Shown one piece after another: positions 25,186 to 27,364 of a stretch of 27,364 nt of DNA. The translations under genes and the position numbers were made by a program. Numbering within the stretch: the stretch's first letter is position 1; every line of letters starts with the position of its first letter. Where the stretch lies: positions 1 to 27,364 of the forward strand of contig CADAXO010000018.1 of NCBI GenBank assembly GCA_902791885.1. Direction: 5' to 3'. Below the pieces are notes generated by a model. It had not been told where the DNA came from, made no database searches, and saw nothing but the letters and a program-made list of their open reading frames with translations. Origin of the DNA: Oscillospiraceae bacterium (GTDB lineage Bacteria > Bacillota_A > Clostridia > Saccharofermentanales > Saccharofermentanaceae).

Positions 25186-25857
25186 TTATGTTTTCTTTCC
25201 CTCTGAAAGGAACTTCCAAACAAAAGCTGCAAGTGCGCCGCCTACGAGAGGTGCTACGATAAATACCCAGCAGTTTGCAAGTGCATCGCCCTGTGCAAAG
25301 ATAGCAGATGCGAATGATCTTGCGGGGTTAACGGAAGTACCTGTGAAGTGGATACCGAAGATGTGAACGAGTGTAAGTGTAAGACCGATAACGATACCTG
25401 CAACATTTGAGAACTCGGGCTTGGATGTAACGCCGAGGATTGCAAGTACAAAGATGAATGTGAGAAGGATCTCGATGAAAAGCGACAAAAGAATGTTGCC
25501 GTTATAAAGGCCGTTAGCACCGAAGCCGCAGTCAAAGCCGAGCATTACGCCGATGCATGCAGCACCTACGATACCGCCTAAGAACTGGGCGATAACATAA
25601 CCGCAGAAATCCTTAGCCGTCATCTTACCTGAAAGCAATACAGCGATAGAAACAGCGGGATTGATGTGGCATCCTGAGATGTTTCCGATAGAATAAGCCA
25701 TTGCAACGATTACAAGGCCGAAAGCAAGTGCCGTAAGGATATAAGCACCGTTAGCTTCGCTTGTCTTACAACCTACTGCGGCAGCTGTTCCGCAGGCAGC
25801 AAAGACAAGTACAAATGTGCCGATAAACTCAGCAACGTACTTCTTGATAGACTCCAT
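25186..25857 (-). CDS. aqpZ: Aquaporin Z-type water channel
   Basis: Major intrinsic protein with six membrane helices in 223 residues. Both half-helix motifs are present: CHINPAV in the first half and TSVNPARS in the second, the latter with the selectivity-filter arginine. The LVHIFG segment matches the AqpZ helix-5 histidine (family knowledge), and the narrow-filter phenylalanine occurs in ALAFGLV, so water rather than glycerol is expected. The start is ATG 25857, 9 nt after GGAGG; a GTG at 25863 is too close to that site. A TATAAT at 25895-25890 is a possible -10 box. It is separated from purM by a terminator. Confidence 0.92.
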   Translation of the reverse strand: MESIKKYVAEFIGTFVLVFAACGTAAAVGCKTSEANGAYILTALAFGLVIVAMAYSIGNISGCHINPAVSIAVLLSGKMTAKDFCGYVIAQFLGGIVGAACIGVMLGFDCGFGANGLYNGNILLSLFIEILLTFIFVLAILGVTSKPEFSNVAGIVIGLTLTLVHIFGIHFTGTSVNPARSFASAIFAQGDALANCWVFIVAPLVGGALAAFVWKFLSEGKKT

Positions 25858-25905
25858 GAGCACAGTCCTCCTTATATGGGAAATAGATAATTATATTTTA
25901 CAATG

Positions 25906-25938
25906 TAAGAAAAGCGCGTCAACTATGCGACGCGCTTT
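25906..25938 (-). terminator. Terminator of purM
   Basis: A 10-bp perfect stem, AAAGCGCGTC (25911-25920) and GACGCGCTTT (25929-25938), with an 8-nt loop. The minus-strand run after it (TTTTCTT, partly paired) is modest but fits a terminator 32 nt after the purM stop. Confidence 0.8.
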
Positions 25939-25970
25939 ATAATTTAATCGTAACTTAAAGCTGAAAACTA

Positions 25971-27149
25971 TCAGTTGTAGATGAACTCCTCACCGCCGTA
26001 ACGGATTACAACTTCGTTCTCGGAGCCCTCAGGCAGACCTTCTACGTGACCTACGATCTTTGCTTCGATATTGAAGGACTGCGCGATGGCGATGATTCCT
26101 GCTGCAGCTTCCTCGGAATTGCAGTAGAACTCGATTCTGTGTCCGCAGTTAAATACCTGGAACATCTCCTTCATCGGGATGTCGCCTGACTCATAGATAG
26201 CCTTGAACAGCGGGGGCAGCTCGAAAAGATTATCCTTAACGTATCTTACGTTCTTACCGAAGTCGCGGCACTTAGCCTGTCCGCCGCCTGTGCAGTGGAT
26301 GATACCGTTGATGTTGCCTCTGTAGTTATCAAGAACCCGGGCAATTACAGGCAGGAATGTTCTTGTAGGAGAAAGGATAGCCTCACCTACTGTCTGCTCG
26401 GACCCGGGGAGCTTATCCGTAAGTCTGTACTTACCGCAGTAAGCCTTATCCTCAGGGATAGTAGCGGAGAAAGACTCCTTGAAATTCTCATAGTAGTACT
26501 TGGAAAGGAGCAAATGTCTTGCAGCCGTAAGGCCGTTAGAAGACATACCTGAATTGTATGAATCCTCGTATGTTGCCTGACCGAATGATGCGAGGCCGAC
26601 AATAACATCGCCGGGCTGGATATTAGCGGCATTTACGATATCTGACCTCTGAGCTCTTGCAACGATCGTGGAGTCAACGATAAGAGTCTGAACAAGGTCT
26701 CCTACGTCAGCAGTCTCACCGCCGCACATTGTGATGTTGATGCCGAGATCAGAAAGCTTCGCGATCATCTCATCATAACCTTCGATGATCTTAGCGATAG
26801 CCTTACCGTCAACGCGGTGGGCATTACGTCCGATAGTATTTGAAAGTGAAAGGTTCTTATATGCGCCAACGCAGGCAAGGTCATCAGTATTCATTACGAG
26901 CGAATCCTGTGCAAGGCCCTTGAACCAGTCGTAGTTACCTGTCTCCTTAAACATCAGATAAGCTACAGAAGACTTGGTTCCGGCTCCGTCAGCGTGGATA
27001 GCCGTACAATACTCCGGATCTCCTGCGATATCGGGGATAAGCTTTGCGAATGCTCCGGGGAAAACTCCCTTATCCTGATTCTTTACAGCTGCCTTTACCT
27101 CATCCTTTGTAGGTGATACGCCTCTGCTCAAGTAAGATTCTGCGCTCAT
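25971..27149 (-). CDS. purM: Phosphoribosylformylglycinamidine cyclo-ligase (AIR synthase), long type
   Basis: Purine synthesis step that closes the imidazole ring to AIR using ATP. 392 residues, against about 345 in most Bacillota. Recognisable PurM segments: HADGAGTKSS near residue 53, NTDDLACVGA, CGGETADVGDLV, GLASFGQATYE and FQVFNCGHRIEFY. The N-terminal YLSRGVSPTKDEVKAAVKN pattern and overall length resemble the longer PurM form I associate with Bacteroidota. AGGAG lies 8 nt before the ATG. No other pur gene is nearby. It starts about 30 nt after the end of RNase P RNA. Confidence 0.9.
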   Translation of the reverse strand: MSAESYLSRGVSPTKDEVKAAVKNQDKGVFPGAFAKLIPDIAGDPEYCTAIHADGAGTKSSVAYLMFKETGNYDWFKGLAQDSLVMNTDDLACVGAYKNLSLSNTIGRNAHRVDGKAIAKIIEGYDEMIAKLSDLGINITMCGGETADVGDLVQTLIVDSTIVARAQRSDIVNAANIQPGDVIVGLASFGQATYEDSYNSGMSSNGLTAARHLLLSKYYYENFKESFSATIPEDKAYCGKYRLTDKLPGSEQTVGEAILSPTRTFLPVIARVLDNYRGNINGIIHCTGGGQAKCRDFGKNVRYVKDNLFELPPLFKAIYESGDIPMKEMFQVFNCGHRIEFYCNSEEAAAGIIAIAQSFNIEAKIVGHVEGLPEGSENEVVIRYGGEEFIYN

Positions 27150-27178
27150 GATGTCTCTCCTTCGTTATTAATGTTTTC

Positions 27179-27364
27179 CGACACGGCCGGTAAGCCGGGT
27201 TCTGTTATATGCAATCATCTATCTGTGGCCTGAAATTGCTCTCAGGCTCAAGCCGTCTCCTAAGACCCGCGGACCACGGTTGCCTTCCACGACGTTGCTT
27301 CGGGTGGGGTTTACAAGGCCGGTATGTCTCCATACCGCCGGTGAGCTCTTACCTCGCCTTTTCA
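27179..27364 (-). ncRNA. rnpB: RNase P RNA, 3' part (5' end outside window)
   Basis: The minus strand carries conserved bacterial RNase P RNA blocks in order: GAGGTAAGAGCTCACCGG, TAAACCCCACCCGAAGCAA, GGAGACGGCTTGAGCC, GAGAGCAATTTCAGGCC and AGATAGATGATTGC, then ACAGAACCCGGCTTAC near the 3' end. The pattern resembles the type A structure. The 3' end is placed at about 27179, give or take 5 nt. No hairpin terminator follows before purM. Confidence 0.93.

Overview
The window reads as a compact chromosomal segment of an anaerobic member of the Bacillota, most likely a gut or rumen Clostridia. Evidence: a DUF6382/FHA protein, a ferredoxin-linked indolepyruvate oxidoreductase, a YhaM-type nuclease, a secreted DUF4214/SGNH protein, a chromosomally encoded tRNA CCA end, strong Shine-Dalgarno sequences and tight operons. 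No phage, transposase, cas gene or insertion sequence is visible. Species-level placement is not possible from the sequence alone.

Layout. 1-890: 3' part of a membrane FHA protein (+). 891-9747: one long minus-strand run, proA-rpiB-upp-atpB-atpE-atpF-atpA-atpG-atpD-atpC, in which the separate delta gene (atpH) is missing and a delta C-terminal domain is instead fused to the N-terminus of alpha. 9748-10159: AT-rich intergenic region with repeats and a promoter for an apparently leaderless RNA methyltransferase mRNA (10160-11362, +). 11359-13124: an OGG1-like glycosylase and CorA (-). 13214-14074: metF (+), divergent from corA with an inverted repeat between them. 14146-14931: an SDR dehydrogenase (-). 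15083-18408: iorA-iorB-yhaM (-), with iorA broken by a small frame-disrupting deletion. 18454-20458: a GNAT acetyltransferase and a secreted DUF4214/SGNH protein (-). 20459-21051: no protein gene; a regular array of eight alternating half-sites around four variable segments of exactly 20 nt, a strong terminator, tRNA-Leu(GAG) and two promoters. 21052-22233: an aminotransferase (+). 22234-25121: leuC-leuD-leuB (-), with a terminator-like hairpin against the leuC start. 25186-27149: aqpZ and a long-type purM (-). 27179-27364: 3' part of RNase P RNA (-), cut by the window edge.

The genes are mostly housekeeping: ATP synthesis, nucleotide salvage and synthesis, proline, leucine and C1 metabolism, RNA processing and base-excision repair. 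The two strongest candidates for something undescribed are (1) the delta-CTD/alpha fusion, which puts a stalk-binding domain on the subunit present in three copies, and (2) the helically phased palindromic array at 20596-20795, which resembles a CRISPR mini-array in layout but may equally be a multi-site operator. Secondary points: a predicted leaderless mRNA, a possible leuC attenuator that also hides the ribosome binding site, a broken iorA, and three convergent gene pairs whose stop codons abut or overlap with no room for a terminator.
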